64,000 nucleotides of DNA from Arenicola marina (taxonomy: Eukaryota > Annelida > Polychaeta > Arenicolidae): contig OZ025248.1 of NCBI GenBank assembly GCA_964019135.1, positions 53,251,670 to 53,315,669 on the forward strand, in the 5' to 3' direction. This document shows positions 45,526 to 57,700 of the stretch, in pieces. The translations under genes and the position numbers were made by a program. The stretch's first letter is position 1, and each line of letters opens with the position of its first letter. Below the pieces are notes generated by a model that saw nothing but the letters and a program-made list of their open reading frames with translations, did not search any database and was not told the DNA's origin.

Positions 45526-46139
45526 TGGGATGCTTAATACGCCAGCGATCCAAAGATTGGGGTTTGCCCGTTACGGGATGTGTTACATGTCCGTCACCTG
45601 GGGTGGGAAGCAAAAATGCAGGTCTTGACTATATATTCCGGTTGATATCGAACGTGTTCAAATAATTAACATCCATATACTTTGCCATGACTGTCAACCC
45701 CACCACTGTATTAATGTAGCCCCCCCCCCTCCCCCACGCGGGGTCTCTCATCTCGTTGAGTGTTGGAAGCCGTTGCACCCATCCCAAATCGTAGAAAATG
45801 GGTGTCGCCGATATTAGGAAATGAAAAGACCCTAATTGTGAGGGAAATGAAGTTATCTTTCTGTATTGTTGACAGAAAACTGTCTTTGCATGTTCTCGTT
45901 CAGAAAATGTGAAGTCCGAGGAAAGATGGAAAAGGTCAAGTTTTGTCAAATGAGTATAGAAATAGTCTAAAAAGTGTATATTTTGATGGAAAATGAGTTA
46001 TTGTAGCTAGAGTAAGTCGGTTAGATATTTAATTTTTAGACCATGTATAATAATAGTTTCTGACTGGCAAATGTGTGTATTTCGGCCCTTATCTTATTAA
46101 AAATGAGGTCACAGTCAACTGTTCAAAATGGGGTCACAA

Positions 46140-46534
46140 TTAAAGTTGCATGTCGAGCTCTTTCCCGCCAAAACTAATGAGGTCAGAATACATATAAGAA
46201 TCAGTCCTTGAATCATTCAAGACTTCTTTTATCTATACTCCACCCATACCAGACTGCCAAATAGTGTCTCTTAGCCTTGTCCGTGATATCAATTTACCAC
46301 AAGTTTTCATTTTAGTGGTAAACGTCATCAGTTTGTGTGCTTCGCGATGCTTTGGTATAAGTAGCAGTGCCGCGACCGAGTTCTGTGGTGTCCCGGGATA
46401 GACACGTTTGCCACACCACAGCCGAAACGGCCATGTTTATCAGGTTTCTGAATTTATAGAATGAAACAATCGAGTTTTCTGCAAATTTTGATATAAATTT
46501 CGCCTGGCGGGAAAGAACTCCACGTGCAACTTTA
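46140..46534. mobile_element. Nested 395-bp inverted-repeat element (MITE-like)
   Basis: It interrupts the right arm of the foldback element relative to the left arm (42180-42200). Ends are TTAAAGTTGCATGTCGAGCT and an inverted partner ending GTGCAACTTTAA, with TTTCCCGCC just inside both. The short length and lack of a frame suggest a non-autonomous DNA transposon, perhaps with a TTAA target. Confidence 0.65.
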
Positions 46535-48353
46535 ATATGCATTAAAACGACATTTTGCCATGTTTTCGTACCCTTACTACCGACTTCGGAAGTTGTCCTT
46601 CTAGTTTGTCATGTAATAGGTCAAGGTTATTAACATATTCGAAGGTGAAAGTCGTACCAAGGTGAGAATTTTTGTCAAGAATTGTTGGAATTTGTTGCAT
46701 GCCTAGGGTAATTTGATGCCCCCCCAAGCCTATTAAATGTGTCGTTCACCGCTTTAAAAATCCGTTTGGCACAGGGTTTGAGTGAGAACTATGCCAAATT
46801 CACTGCAGTGTATGGATGAATATCGATCAGAACAATATCGATTGGAATGGGACGCGATTTGACCTTGAGAAGGAAAATATAGACCAAAATGATGAAAATG
46901 GTCAAAAATATATGACGCGTTCGGTAAGAAATAATGGTCGTCTTGGTATAATAAATACATGAAAGGAAAGCTCGGGAGTCTTACTATATCCCTACCTAGA
47001 CGGTACAAACTGATATGATGAAAAAAAGTCCTAAAATCACCAATTTAAATTTTCCCGCCAAAACGTTGATTTGGGCTGTTAAGTAGCGTCTTTGCCTTTT
47101 GTGGCGATATTAAGGATATTTTTGCAAATGTTTTTGTTAATTGTTGTAGTACAGCCAGTCATCGTGTATGTTTAACACATTCGCAGATTAGTTTTGACCC
47201 ATTTGGAGGTATTTGACGTCTCTTCAAGTGAAAAAAATGAATTTGTTTGATGATGAAAAATTGGCTTGTTTACGTAAGTTTAAAATGATAGTTAATGAGA
47301 GTGATATAAAAAGTATACACGGCCAGACCATGGCAAGGGCGCTAAAAGTAACCAGAAGTTTATATCTACAATATTAAGGGCGCGGTGGTCATTTGAAGGT
47401 GACCCATATGATTATGTAGGTTTTCCTTTTCCCACATCCGATCTTTTTCTGATCGATATCGATTGGGCATTTTTCTTCTTCAGTGGACAGACCTCGCATA
47501 TTAGGGCAGACGAACACATTTCATATTGAAACGTATGTCACAACACCGGGCACGATTGGCGTTTTGGGTCACAATAAATATGGACCAAGTGCAGCCACTT
47601 GGCTGGAAGTCGCTTTTCCAAAATTCGCAGTGTCAAATGTCGATTTTTCAAATTTTGCAGTGTCAAATATCGATTTTTCAAAATTCGCAGTGTCAAATGT
47701 CGATTTTTCACGACGTGCCGCATTGCTTTTTTCCGTGTCGTTTTTTTTTTCATAAATGCCACTAGCCGTATCGAAGCTTTTTCAGATTCTCAGTGCGTGC
47801 GTTTGGGGGTCAATGTCGAATGTCGATTTTTTAAATATACGTACCTGTGTCGCATGTCGCCATTTACCGCTTCCAGACCCTTGACTATATACAATATATG
47901 CAGCAACGAGTGGACGTTTGCAACCATCTTGGACCATGTCCAGTCGCGGCCCAGGGGGGGGGGGGGGGGGAGTTAGTTGCTATGATCGAGTTAACAGGCA
48001 CAGTTTCAGCGGACAGTCTTCATGCGGCTCTTTCCAGGAATCTGCTGCTCACCAATACTTTGACTGTATCCCCTGTCTTCACTTTCAAGTGATGTATCTT
48101 GATTTCATCTTGTGAATCATTTAGTTTGAAACGTTTTTTTTCATCGACAAAAACGTTTTTTCGGCACCTCAATTTTTTCCAGATAAAAAAACGTTCTTTA
48201 ACCCGCTGAAAAACGTTATAAATTACGAGCCTGAAAAGTAGCACACCTAAAACGTTTTTATATGGTAATAAAAACGTTATGATCTATTATAACCAAATAA
48301 AACCCCCCCAAAAAGTTATAAAAATGTTCTAAAAATGTTATGTGTTAGCTGGG

Positions 48354-49033
48354 TATCTTGCAAAACTGCTCTATAGATGACTTCCATACTACATATACTA
48401 TATATAATGGCATATAGATATTCCTAACATAGTAGAATATTGCTTTAATTTCACTTTGTGGTTGCTGTTGCAATGAAGATGCACCCTTTAGAGTCATATA
48501 ATGCTTTATATAGTAATATCAAAGTAAGCATTGGTGCGTAGTATATCGATCAATGACAATGAGTGAACGGTAAATTAATTCGGCACAAAACATTTACGAA
48601 ATAAAAATTATTACATTAATAAATCTCATAATTAAATAATTTCAAGATTATGCTTTAGTTGATGCATAAATGATACAAGTTAAGCTTGAAAATATTAAAC
48701 TTATTTAAATTTTAAATTTAAACGCATGTTAAGCGTGGAAAGGAGGTGGTCTTTGTGGCTTTACTGAAATACGACCAGCTAGGGTACGCCTACGCCGCAG
48801 CGGGCGTATCTTTACGCCCCCTTTTGCCGCTGTGTCAAGAAGTGTTTAGCCAGGTTGATCAGCGCCAAAAAATAATCATACATTTTGGGAAGAATAACTG
48901 TGGCAGTTGTATGAGTCCCGCTCGTCAACGGTTAGTCGCGCCGTTCGGTCTAGCTTCACCATGTAGCCGGCCTTATATTAACAGCGTCACTAGTTTGTGG
49001 CTACGCACGGTACGGACATTTATGATGAAATCT
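48354..49033. other. AT-rich intergenic DNA
   Basis: No gene, repeat array or element edge recognised. Base composition shifts to GC-richer sequence at about 48740-49000. Confidence 0.5.
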
Positions 49034-49162
49034 GTGGCCTATTTCCCGAACATGGTTTAGCCGGCTAAGGGGCTTAGTCGGATAAAATCGCCCATCATTT
49101 AGATGGTAACTGAACCGACTAAGCCCCTTAGTCCGCTGAACTGCGTTCGCGAAATCGGCCAC
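49034..49162. mobile_element. Small hairpin element, about 129 bp
   Basis: Near-perfect inverted arms of about 48 bp (GTGGCCTATTTCCCGAACAT ... GGCTTAGTCGG and CCGACTAAGCC ... GCGAAATCGGCCAC) around a loop of roughly 30 bases. It looks like a MITE reduced to its two ends. No target duplication seen. Confidence 0.6.
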
Positions 49163-49943
49163 TGACCTATAGTGTCGTGCAGAGGAAAGTAACGTGCTCT
49201 TCCCTGTATAACAATTTACAGCATAGGCCTTTATCGGTACTCACTGTCGAGATAATATATCTTTGCTTCACCAGGTGCCAGCATTTTACTCAGACGATTG
49301 TGCTGTTTAGAAAATTAAAGAAAAAACTAATATTTCAAATAGTTTAGGCACTCGTTGACACCAAATGTCACAAATTGCCACTATGTGCGATTTGTTGGTG
49401 TCTAACCTATCAGCAAAGCCGGGATAGCGCCGCTTAGCGGCAGCCTGTGGAAGAGAATAATGCGAATATAACCAATGGCAAGCCGTACAATATTCTGCCC
49501 GTATACATAGAAGTTGACACGAAAGACGTGAAGCGAAGGCCAGGAAACTACGACACAAGAGAAAGAGCTTATTTAAGCTTGGACTATTCAATTCAGACAG
49601 GTAACTTTCTAGGATTGTCGTTTTATTACTTCTAATTGACAGGGGTAGGCAGTTTGCATTCGCAGCAAACAGGCCAAGTCCGCTATGTCCTGGCCAAGTC
49701 AGCAAGTGTGAGTGACAAGTCAAGTGGACAAGACGCGACTCGCGTCCGTGACCGAGTATGGACTGTAAACTGCACTCTACTACAGATAGTACAGTGTAGT
49801 TTACCTATACCAAAATGTACTTATGTCGGTATGTTTGTGTGGCTTACTTATACAAGTTTGCTTATATTGTCATAATAAAAGAAAAATGGACTCTGTTTCG
49901 CGAAACGGAACTCACTTACTCAAAACAGTTATTGTTGAATAGA

Positions 49944-50818
49944 GTCAGATCTTAGCTGCAGACTCCCCTCTGGGTCGTAGATGCAACCCTACACGCACCA
50001 TTAGAAAATGCCAAGTTCGGCAGTTCGGGGCAAAGCGCTCGATGGTTTCACAATGTCTCGCCTTTTTAATTTCATATCTTAATAAAGTTATCTTTAATTA
50101 AATGACTAATCGAATTTTTCCTTGCATATGTACCGATTTAGTCTATATTCTGGCAACCAAAATAACACCTTCAACCTGCCTGGCTGATTCAAAACAAATG
50201 TCGGATGCCGGAAATGGTGTGATGCGCATGACCGGAAAGAGAGTCACCGTAAAACTGCGTAGATGCAACGTGGCTCTCTTTATAACCTATAACAGCATGT
50301 GGTTGATTATCGTGCACTTGATGTTTTAAATTTGTGTTATTATTATTTAACGCTGCCATTTTGGTGAAACAAATTTTATCTATGCACAAAACTTTATTTG
50401 TTTGGTCTTTTTTTAGCACTCAGTACATTTTCACTTGAGTGTTACATCATTAAAATGTTAAGTGCACGCTGGCATATGAGGAGCGCCGCATTGCATCTAC
50501 GCAGGTTTACGGTGACCTTCTTTCTGGTCATGCGCATCGAACCATTTTCGTCCTCTGACATTTGTTTTGAATCAGCCAGGCAGGTCGAAAGTGTTGTTTT
50601 TGGTGGCAAGAATATAGACTAAACCGGTACATATGCAAGCGAAAATTAGATAAGTCGTTTAATTAAAGATAACTTTATCAAGATATGAAGTTAAAAAGGC
50701 GAGACATTGTGAAACGAACGAGCGCTTTGACCCGAACTGCCGAACTTGGCATTTTCTAATGGCGTGCGTATGGTTGCATCTACGACCCAGAGGGGAGTCT
50801 GCGGCTAAGTCAGATCTA
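49944..50818. mobile_element. Foldback/MITE element with about 330-bp inverted arms
   Basis: The left arm (agactcccctctgggtcgta ... actgcgtagatgcaacg, about 49962-50270) is matched in inverted order by 50490-50800 (cgttg-like catctacgcaggtttacgg ... gacccagaggggagtctg). The arms share landmarks such as gcctggctgattcaaaacaa and its complement. The central 210 bp is unique and no coding frame is convincing. The arms differ by scattered substitutions, so it is not very recent. Confidence 0.75.
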
Positions 50819-53800
50819 TGACTATGGCCTGTGCAATTGATTATTTTACTTAGTTTGTGAGTGCATTCAGCAGTGTGAAACACTAATGCTCGACTGGTGG
50901 ACCAGTATTTAATTGGTCGGTCGAGTGTTAATGCAGAGATACTGGACTAGCCGGTCTTGGTAACTATTTTGTTACATTATACCCATTATAAGCTTTATCG
51001 GATACACTGTTTCAGCGAAACCGAGTGAAAAGTAGCAAAACTGGGCGCAAATTACTGGTTAGACAAATTACTTATAGATGCATGTAATAAGTTTCGTTTT
51101 TACATTTCTCCACCATTCCGTTATAATAATACACCACTGTTTCAGTAATAGCTATCTTATTTTTATTAAAAAATTAGATATATCACCTAGCTACTTGGAA
51201 GATTTTCTGTTATTGTTCTGCATCTATAAATAATGAGCCAGGCTTACCCACCTTTGTGAATATAAATGTTGATGATTGTTAGCCTTTCCAAAATGTAACT
51301 AAATATAAGCATTTGGCCTATTCCGCCTATTCAGCATTGTCCCATTGCAGTATCAGCCAGTCAAAAAGCATGAATTGCGTCATATTCCAGTTTTTATTAC
51401 TACATACCATTATATTTTAATTCTATTCATAAATGACGCAATTCATTAGGTCAAGAGGTAAATTGAATTACTACACAATGTTAAATATTGATTATGTCAT
51501 AATTCGAATTGCAGCGTCACTGCCCAATCAATTACACCATGTATGAAAGTAGAATATGACTCCAGCAATTAACTACATGTTATAACTGATTTGAGATAAA
51601 GCGAAACTTAAATTGTGTTCTGTATTGAAGCATATGTCTTAAATATTAAGATACGATGCAATTTGAATTGTGACAAGACACCTGAATTGAACCAGTCAGT
51701 TTGTCAGGGGGTCTTAGGGGTCTCATCGAGATGCGACAGGTTAACTTTGATCAACGGGGTCACATCTACTACTTAGCCCAACTTATCAGCTGAAGGTGTT
51801 ATTTAACACAGTATGACTGTTGAAGGCATTAATTGAAGGAATTTTATGTTCTGATAAATTACCAGCTGAATGCCCTGAAATCAAAATTGGACCACCAGGA
51901 TCTAGACTTGACCCCCCAGATCTAGATTGAACCGTCACATCTAGACTTGACCCTGTGATCCAGATTTGCCAGTCATCTCCAGATTTGCCAATCAGATCTA
52001 GATTTGCCAATCAGATCCAGATTTGCCAGTCACATCCAGATTAGACAATCAGATCCTTATTTGAATGTGGAAGACTGTGCCACCTTAGTAGATCCCCATA
52101 TTATGCCCTGGTGCACATGCACATAAGAACAAATAAGCACAATAAATTAGGTTAGACTTCTGGAATTGGCTATATGCAATTATTGAAAGGGCATGGAAAG
52201 AAATACGGCACTGTGTGAAAGGGAGCAAGCCTCCAAAGGTGCCAAAACCGAATTGTTATTATGGAAATGTGTGAAGATGTGGGGGGGTGGGGGCCACTGT
52301 GGTGACACACATGGGCTAATCTTGCACCACATACAGTTGGCTTTCATCATTAGCGATGTGGCGAACAGCTAGTGCATACCCAGGTGCTGTTATTCTAAAG
52401 TACACTCTACCACCTTCATGGTGCAAGCATTAGATTAATCCTTTCTGTTGCGTATATATGTATTTATGAGGAGGGGGAGGTGAGCTTCACTCTGCATGCC
52501 CTTATCTGGTCTAGTGATAGCACAGCTGGCTGCATGTACTTACTGGTGCCACTTCAACTACTTATAATATGAGTACAAGACGTCAACTAAAAGCTTTAGT
52601 AATAGATATACCGATTTTAAATGTTCAAATTTCGTTCTCTTTACTACCGGTACTGGGTATACCTTATTAAACAACAAGTAAATTAGGTCCAAATTTTTTT
52701 AGTGACATTTATCGCTCTCGAAATGCATATTGCAAGATGGTGGTGATCTGTATAAGTACTAGCAGATGCCAACATACATGTAGAATGCCTGAGGTCCACA
52801 TAGAGCTTTAGATTCAGGACTATCAGTTTCTTCCCATGTTGCAAATGCTGGCAGACCTCACCAGGTGGCTCTGCATATGAGCAGAAACACCGAAAACGAC
52901 CTAGTGTTGACACACATTCATGATGTCAGTGCAAGGTATAAAGAATATGTAAACAGTATGATTGTATGCACACACATTACAATAAAGCTACAGTCAATTC
53001 CCTACTAGCATCTAAGGAATTTAACATTGACACTTTTGTGCATCCTAGAGAAGCTGGCTTGCCTGTGGATACTTGCACCAAGCCCTACCGCTGGTATGTG
53101 CCTTTCTGATCATGCTCGTAAATGGAGTAAGGTAGAAAGCCAGGCCTTTTACCAGAGCCACAACTTGATGTTGCGGACCCCTGACTCAGATTGCACATCC
53201 CCACAGAATAAATGTGCAATAACTACCTATCAGTATGCTGTACAAGGTTTTTAAAGCTTTTTATGACTTTTTTGTTAGATGTTAATTTTTTTGGTTGGTA
53301 ATGTGTATTCTTATAATCCAGACAAGTTTTTTTGTTGTCTCTTGCTTTGTTTTCAATGTTCAGCCATACACCAGAAGTCGTCATACATTGCTTGGCAGTG
53401 TGAGATATATTTTTATTCACTAAAATATATAGTTAAGGCAATTTATGGCTGGCCCTATCCTTGCAGCCTTTGTGGACAGGGATAGGTGCAGATTAGAGCT
53501 TTCCTTGGAAGCTCACATGTTCATATACTTTTGTGAACATGAGCAGCAGCAGATTTTTGTTCAGGGGTAGGGGCAGAATATTTCCTTTCTGATCCTTGAT
53601 ACACTACCACCATTGCCTTTCCAACATCCATGACTAGTTCTTGTCGACACTCTGTAGACATGTTTCACCTTGTCAAACTCTTCCTTCCATATGTAGATCT
53701 ATACATAGACATTTATCTTTGTTTGACCAACTTTTGTTTTTTTAAATATTTTTTTATTCTAATTGATGCACAGGGCAGCATTTTACTAAGATTTCTAAGC

Positions 53801-54755
53801 AAGTCTCAACAGGACTTGTCTGGTTTAATCAGAGAAATAAAACACTACTTAAGCAGTTAGTGGCTTAACTATCAGAAATAAATATGGTGCCTACCATAAC
53901 AGATAAAAAGAATCTTCTGTAGATGCCTATGTCATGTTCACAGTCACAAATGTTTGTAACTGGGTTAGAGGGCCTGAAGTCCCGGACAGACAGTTGTGTC
54001 CCTTGTACAACAACTGTCTTCAGAACATGTTGTACACCTGTAAACCTCCAGGGAAAGGATCCTTTGTCTTTGCATAGCGCTGGCCACTAGATTGCAGTCT
54101 TTTGGGGAGAAGGGGAAGTCACGGTATTATGGGGTTATTCACGCCGTATATCAGCTGTAAAAGAGCAACCCCTTGGTTGCTAAGTAATGAGTTGCACTTT
54201 GGTCTCCATTGTGCTGACCGGCGGACAAGTCAGCAGATGGATGATTTGTTTATAAACAGCGAAAGTAAACTAGCCTTAAGGCATTTTTAAGGTGGGTGTT
54301 GAGTACATGACTTAACTGGCATCAGTCGACTTGCAATATGGTAATTATTACTGGATTTTTTTTTGAGAACGTATGTTTTCAGACAGTAGATGTGAGAGTA
54401 GATGTGATTTTTTTTATTGTAAATATTTGAACAGCCAGAAAAATAAAAACAATATTTAAACATAAATGAAACACAGTAGGTATGAAACTATTTTATGAAA
54501 AGTTGTGTCAGCTGTTTCCAGTTATTCATGATAATTATCCATTATTACTGTTTGTATATAACCAATCATTGAGTATACATGGAATGCAATTTACATGCAA
54601 CAACAACATGCCGGTGTTCTTGCGCTCATGGGCATATTTTAACTTTAAGAAGAAAAAAAAACCCTTGTTACCCTTGTTGAAATAGTATTCTTGTTGTGTG
54701 TTTCAGTAATGTGTCGGTGTGAGAAAGGTGGAGGCTGCTGGACCTGCTGCTAGTC
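50819..54755. other. Intergenic region upstream of REV3L
   Basis: Mostly unique AT-rich sequence. A short degenerate repeat of the kind cagatttgccaatcagatc lies at 51880-52060. A candidate 3' splice site TTTCAG/TAATG at 54706 could start a 5'UTR exon leading to the REV3L ATG at 54756. No convincing protein-coding gene or RNA gene was seen. Confidence 0.45.
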
Positions 54756-57700
54756 ATGTTTTCCCTGCGCATTGTGAAAACAGACCATTATCAAGCCCCA
54801 CCTATTCGTGGGCTTGATGTGTGTCATGCTGATTTCAATGGCTGCGATGTGTGGAAGGTACCAGTACTCCGAATATATGGCGTTACACCAGCAGGTTGGT
54901 AGTTTTGTATTTTTCATTTGTCATTTGCTGCCGTTACAACTGCTGAGAGGAATTCTTTGATCATACCATGTTTGATAAATTTGTTACTATTTAATTTGTT
55001 CTTTTCGGTTCCAGCCTGTGGCCTATTTAACAGTACCGGTTTCACATGCAGAAATGCCCCCCCCATGCGGAAATGCCCCCCCCCCATGCGGAAATGCCCC
55101 CCTTATATAAAATACATGATATTGAGACCCTCTTCCCTCCATGTGTTGGTACGGTGCCATTATGATAGATACAGGGGCGGTATCTCCGCATGGGGGGCAT
55201 TACCGCATGGGACACCGGTAATTGAATGTATAGTTTTTGGGTGCCTTGATGCCCCCAAAATAACACATGGCTATAACATGGGACCAATGTTCTCGACATT
55301 GACTTTCAAGGCATGCATCGATCAGTTAATATTGTTTTCAACTATAAGGGTACAGGATGTGCCAACAGAGGTTCTAGTTGTTTCCGTTTTTACAATAACA
55401 ACTTCCTATTTTGCCATGGAGCCAAACGCTTGCTTCCAAAACGCTATGAACTCTTCTATTGTTGAAGAAGGTCTAAGTTCAAGGTCACTGGTGTAATATT
55501 AATGTTGTGGCTTGTGTAAGAGTGTATACATTGAGGTCGACGTTCAGGCTGTTTGAAACAATGTCTGAATTTTTTATACAATGGTCATCTCTTAAAGCTC
55601 CCCATATCAGGCGATCAAAGTGAAAAAAGGTCCTGTATGTGAAAAGTCCTGGATGGGGGCAGTGCCTCAAGCTATAGGTATCCACCACACGCTGGAGATG
55701 GACCTGTATGATGTGTTTACAGGTCAGAAGACTTGCATGCACGTGCATGGCGCCTTCCCATACGTGTGTGTACCCTATGATGGCGGAGCGGAGTCGGTGG
55801 AGCGATACCTTAAGCAGTTCGCCGGCAGCGTGGACAAGGCACTCAACGTGGCTCTCGGCAGGGCGGCGTCCAACATGAAGCATGTACACAAGATAGATCT
55901 GGTGGCAGGAATGTGAGTGTCGACCAGTCACCGTGCTATGAATTATGACACGTGTAATAACTGGTGTCTCCCTTGCACGTACCTCCATTATCACGGCTTG
56001 GAATTTATTTTTGGTATGATTATTATAATACTGTGAGCATCTAAAGAGGCATTTTTAGCTCCATACTTTGTAAGCACTAGAACAGCGATAGTGTAGACGG
56101 GATGGGGGCTGTATTTATTAGAATGTTATTTTATATCACTAACGTAATATATAGAAAAGTTGCTTGAAAGTAGCAGGTTCAAAATAATATGGTAGTACCT
56201 GGGTATGTTGTAATGTTCTTGTTGGTATGTATACCTGTAACACTGTTATCCTTTGATTGTTTATGTTGCTATTATTTCAGCCCTTTCTATGGATACCATA
56301 AGGAGGAACAAGCATTCCTGAAAGTCTACCTTTACAATCCGCTCATGGTGAAAAAGTAAGAATGTTTGAAGTTCGATAACAACCTCATTACAACTATGAA
56401 ACATACACAACGAGATGTTACAAATCGTAGACCGTATGGCGTTAACATCGACATCAATCTCATCGACATCAATCTGTTTCCTGATGTGTGCTTCTCACAG
56501 TTGTTGTATCACTGTAATACTAGTCTGAACGTGATCTGTTATTTTATGAGGCTGTATGAGGCTTTCTCGTATAGACGTTAGAGGACCTGACATTCCGTCA
56601 GTCGGGCGTCAAGGCGTTATTGATGTAATATGTATGTTATAATATCCCCACGTGTTTGTCGGTCGGAGTATATTGTTATTTTGTCATTGTTTTCTTGCCA
56701 CACAGAGTCGCTGACTTGCTGCTTGGTGGAGCTGTCATGAATCGTGTCTTTCAGCCGTATGAGGCTCACATCCCCTATAATCTCCAAGTAGGTGGCAGTG
56801 TGGCAGGTTTTACTTCACGAAAGTCCTTGGTTTTTGAAACCGACTAGTGGGTCCTCCCTGGTGCAGTCGTTAGAGCACTAGACCACAGATCAATAGGTCC
56901 TGAGAGCCTCCCTAGTGTAGTGATTAGCGCACTGGACCGCAGATCAACAGGTCCTGGGAGCCTCCCTAGTGTAGTGATTAGCGCACTGGACCGCAGATCA
57001 ACAGGTCCTGGGAGCCTCCCTAGTGTAGTGATTAGCGCACTGGACCGCAGATCAACAGGTCCTGGGAGCCTCCCTAGTGTAGTGATTAGCGCACTGGACC
57101 GCAGATCAACAGGTCCTGCCAGCCTCCCTAGTGTAGTGATTAGCGCACTGGACCGCAGATCAACAGGTCCTGCCAGCCTCCCTAGTGTAGTGATTAGCGC
57201 ACTGGACCGCAGATCAATAGGTCCAGCCAGCCTCCCTAGTGTAGTGATTAGCGCACTGGACCGCAGATCAACAGGTCCTGCCAGCCTCCCTAGTGTAGTG
57301 ATTAGCGCACTGGACCGCAGATCAACAGGTCCTGCCAGCCTCCCTAGTGTAGTGATTAGCGCACTGGACCGCAGATCAACAGGTCCTGGGAGCCTCCCTA
57401 GTGTAGTGATTAGCGCACTGGACCGCAGATCAACAGGTCCTGCCAGCCTCCCTAGTGTAGTCATTAGCGCACTGGACCGCAGATCAACAGGTCCTGGGGG
57501 CCTCCCTAGTGTAGTGGTTAGAGCACTGGACCGCAGATCAACAGGTCCTGCCAGCCTCCGTGGTGTAGTTATTAGCGCACTGGGCCGCAGATCAACAGAT
57601 CCTGCCAGCCTCCCTGGTGTAGTGATTAGCGCACTGGACCGCAGATCAACAGGTCCTGGGAGCCTCCCTAGTGTAGTGATTAGCGCACTGGACCGCAGAT

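Larger units (their letters stand above)
40137..48353. mobile_element. 8.2-kb foldback DNA element with kilobase inverted arms
   Basis: The ends are inverted copies: CCCAGCTAACACATAACGTT at 40137 and its reverse complement form ending TGTTAGCTGGG at 48353. The match continues inward with gaps for 2.5-3.3 kb per arm. Paired landmarks are 40400-40500 with 47990-48090, 41080-41120 with 47430-47470, 41300-41400 with 47330-47420, and 42400-42560 with 45780-45960. The left arm carries an internal direct duplication of about 960 bp (41222-42180 and 42502-43449). The centre is a CACGTG satellite. No transposase-like frame was seen and no clear target-site duplication was found. It appears to be a non-autonomous foldback transposon of unidentified superfamily. 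Confidence 0.8.

Noticed and set aside
40137-48353. Polinton- or virus-like element because of its long inverted ends
   Set aside because: No capsid, polymerase, integrase or protease-like frame is seen. Length, foldback structure and central satellite fit a non-autonomous DNA transposon.
54918-55496. 192-codon plus-strand frame in REV3L intron 1
   Set aside because: It starts and ends inside the intron, has no recognisable similarity, and the flanking exons splice across it in matching phase.
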